Source: Pseudomonadota bacterium
Lineage (GTDB): Bacteria > Pseudomonadota > Alphaproteobacteria > Rhizobiales > Xanthobacteraceae
Length of the DNA stretch: 6,898 nucleotides
Reading direction: 5' to 3'
Assembly (NCBI GenBank): GCA_023390695.1
Contig: JAEWCJ010000295.1
Location: forward strand, 1-6,898
A model generated the notes under the pieces. The model searched no databases and had not been told where the DNA came from. It saw only the letters and a program-made list of their open reading frames with translations. Numbering within the stretch: position 1 is the stretch's first letter; each line of letters opens with the position of its first letter. The position numbers were made by a program, and so were the translations under genes. Positions 5,336-6,898 of this stretch are shown piece after piece.

Positions 5336-5399
5336 TCGCGACGCGCCCGTGCGCTCCGACCACCCGCTTGCTTCACCAAACACAATCGAGACCGAGACC

Positions 5400-6812
5400 A
5401 TGAAACCGCGTACTCTTTACGACAAGATCTGGGATGACCACGTCGTCGAACAGCAGGAAGACGGCACCTGCCTGCTCTATATCGACCGCCATCTGGTGCA
5501 TGAAGTGACCTCGCCGCAGGCCTTCGAAGGCCTGCGCAATTCCGGCCGCAAGGTGCGCGCGCCGCAGAAGACGCTGGCCGTGGTCGACCACAACGTGCCG
5601 ACCTCGGACCGCACATTGCCGAACCCGGATCCGGAAAGCGCCGAGCAGATCGCCGTGCTGGCGCAGAACGCCAAGGATTTCGGCCTCGAATATTACAACG
5701 AGTTCGACAAGCGTCAGGGCATCGTCCACATCATCGGGCCGGAACAGGGCTTCACGCTGCCGGGCACGACGATCGTCTGCGGCGACAGCCACACCGCGAC
5801 GCACGGCGCGTTCGGCGCGCTCGCCTACGGCATCGGCACCTCGGAAGTCGAGCATGTGCTGGCGACGCAGACGCTGCTGCAGAAGAAATCGAAGAACATG
5901 CGCGCCCTCGTCGACGGCAAGCTGCCGGACGGCGTGACGGCGAAGGACATCATCCTCGCCATCATCGGCGAGATCGGCACCGCCGGCGGCACCGGCTATG
6001 CGCTGGAATATGCCGGCGAAGCGATCCGTTCCATCTCGATGGAAGGCCGCATGACGATCTGCAACATGTCGATCGAAGGCGGCGCGCGCGCCGGCATGGT
6101 CGCGCCCGACGAGAAGACCTACGCCTATCTCAAGGATCGTCCGAAGGCGCCGAAGGGCATCGACTGGGACAATGCCCGCCGTTACTGGGACTCGCTGCAG
6201 ACCGACGACGGCGCGCATTTCGATTACGAATTGCGTCTCGACGCGGCGAAGCTGCCGCCGCTGGTCACCTGGGGCACCAGCCCCGAGGACGTGATCTCGA
6301 TCACCGGCGTCGTGCCGAATCCGGAAGACATCGCCGACGAGACCAAGCGCGCGTCGAAGAGGCGGGCGCTGGAATATATCGGCCTGACCCCCGGCACCAA
6401 GATCACCGACATCAAGCTCGACCGCGTGTTCATCGGTTCCTGCACCAATGGCCGCATCGAGGATCTGCGCGAAGTCGCCCGCGTCGTGAATGGCTACACG
6501 GTCAATGCGAATGTGAACGCGATGATCGTGCCGGGTTCGGGGCTGGTGAAGGAACAGGCGGAAGCCGAAGGTCTCGACAAGATCTTCAAGGCGGCCGGGT
6601 TCGACTGGCGCGAGCCGGGCTGCTCGATGTGCCTGGCGATGAACCCGGACAAGCTGGCGCCGGGCGAGCGCTGCGCCTCGACCTCGAACCGCAACTTCGA
6701 AGGCCGGCAGGGCTTCAAGGGCCGCACGCATCTGGTGTCGCCGGCAATGGCGGCGGCGGCGGCGATCGCCGGCCACTTCGTCGACGTGCGCGACTGGCGC
6801 CCGGCCTCCTGA
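5400..6812 (+). CDS. leuC: 3-isopropylmalate dehydratase large subunit LeuC
   Basis: LeuC pairs with LeuD to isomerise 2-isopropylmalate to 3-isopropylmalate, the second step of leucine synthesis, in the cytoplasm. The 470-residue product is full length (E. coli 466) and aconitase-like: [12 protein letters not shown] (5-16), [18 protein letters not shown] (25-42), VVDHNVPT (61-68), [20 protein letters not shown] (126-145) and [14 protein letters not shown] (146-159). The three [4Fe-4S] ligands are visible: Cys348 in IGSCTNGR and Cys408 and Cys411 in [11 protein letters not shown], followed by [12 protein letters not shown] (427-438). The start at 5400 gives the family N-terminus [11 protein letters not shown]; the frame stays open to an ATG at 5265 but those 45 extra residues have no family character. 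The Shine-Dalgarno sequence is weak. leuC has its own terminator and leuD does not follow within the window. Confidence 0.98.
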   Translation: MKPRTLYDKIWDDHVVEQQEDGTCLLYIDRHLVHEVTSPQAFEGLRNSGRKVRAPQKTLAVVDHNVPTSDRTLPNPDPESAEQIAVLAQNAKDFGLEYYNEFDKRQGIVHIIGPEQGFTLPGTTIVCGDSHTATHGAFGALAYGIGTSEVEHVLATQTLLQKKSKNMRALVDGKLPDGVTAKDIILAIIGEIGTAGGTGYALEYAGEAIRSISMEGRMTICNMSIEGGARAGMVAPDEKTYAYLKDRPKAPKGIDWDNARRYWDSLQTDDGAHFDYELRLDAAKLPPLVTWGTSPEDVISITGVVPNPEDIADETKRASKRRALEYIGLTPGTKITDIKLDRVFIGSCTNGRIEDLREVARVVNGYTVNANVNAMIVPGSGLVKEQAEAEGLDKIFKAAGFDWREPGCSMCLAMNPDKLAPGERCASTSNRNFEGRQGFKGRTHLVSPAMAAAAAIAGHFVDVRDWRPAS

Positions 6813-6843
6813 GCCGAAGCACCGGGCGAAAGACCGGGAATGC

Positions 6844-6873
6844 AAAAAAGGCCCGCTGCGAAGCGGGCCTTTT
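6844..6873 (+). terminator. Intrinsic terminator after leuC
   Basis: GGCCCGC (6850-6856) and GCGGGCC (6863-6869) enclose TGCGAA, preceded by six As and followed by TTTT (6870-6873), then CC and TTT. It starts 32 bases after the leuC stop and shows that leuC ends a transcript here. The rest of the window (6874-6898) holds nothing recognisable. Confidence 0.9.
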
Positions 6874-6898
6874 CCTTTGCAAGTTCCGCCGTTTTACC

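Noticed and set aside
5265..5399. A longer LeuC starting at 5265
   Set aside because: The extra 45 residues have no family similarity and the start at 5400 gives the conserved [11 protein letters not shown] beginning.
5373..6845. A 490-codon open frame on the minus strand opposite leuC
   Set aside because: leuC is unambiguous on the plus strand with all cluster ligands; the antisense frame has typical shadow composition and starts inside the leuC terminator.
1..6898. CRISPR array, tRNA/rRNA genes, insertion sequence, prophage, or toxin-antitoxin and defence genes
   Set aside because: No regularly spaced direct repeats, no transposase or integrase motifs, no tRNA-like cloverleaf noticed, and all long plausible frames belong to recognised housekeeping genes or the GyrI-like protein.

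Overview
The window reads as a stretch of chromosome from a high-GC alphaproteobacterium, most likely of the order Hyphomicrobiales (Rhizobiales) near Bradyrhizobium, Rhodopseudomonas or Afipia. This rests on strong G/C third positions, the style of the proteins (an Ffh with DTRRPAA and TRVDGD motifs and a long Met/Gly/Pro tail, an L19 and an S16 with Lys/Ala-rich C-terminal extensions, a DapF starting [19 protein letters not shown]), CTTGAC-type -35 boxes, and short palindromic intergenic repeats of the kind common in that group. The genus is an inference.

Layout. The left edge holds the first 85 codons of dapF (diaminopimelate epimerase) on the minus strand. Divergent from it is a gene for an exported GyrI-like/effector-binding-domain protein (412-999). 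After a 219-base gap with a promoter, a short palindrome and two hairpins comes a compact same-strand group: ffh (1219-2748), rpsP (2803-3153), rimM (3160-3756), trmD (3849-4571) and rplS (4670-5077), closed by a strong intrinsic terminator (5098-5125). A separate unit follows: a promoter near 5152-5180, a leader of about 210 bases with a possible 41-residue small ORF, leuC (5400-6812), and its own terminator (6844-6873).

How the genes work together. ffh encodes the protein of the signal recognition particle. rpsP, rimM, trmD and rplS are the classic ribosome/tRNA-modification cluster: small-subunit protein bS16, a 16S-maturation factor, the tRNA m1G37 methyltransferase and large-subunit protein bL19. 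Spacing suggests transcription from the ffh promoter through to the rplS terminator, with an extra start likely in front of rplS. leuC (large subunit of isopropylmalate isomerase) belongs to leucine synthesis and is transcriptionally separate; leuD is not in the window. dapF serves lysine and peptidoglycan synthesis.

Overall this is a core housekeeping region. I see no phage, transposase, CRISPR, toxin or defence gene, and no convincing undescribed multi-gene system. The more interesting material lies between the genes: a composite palindromic repeat that appears to have supplied the last codons of rimM and fills the rimM-trmD gap, a structured ffh leader, and a possible leaderless small ORF in the leuC leader.
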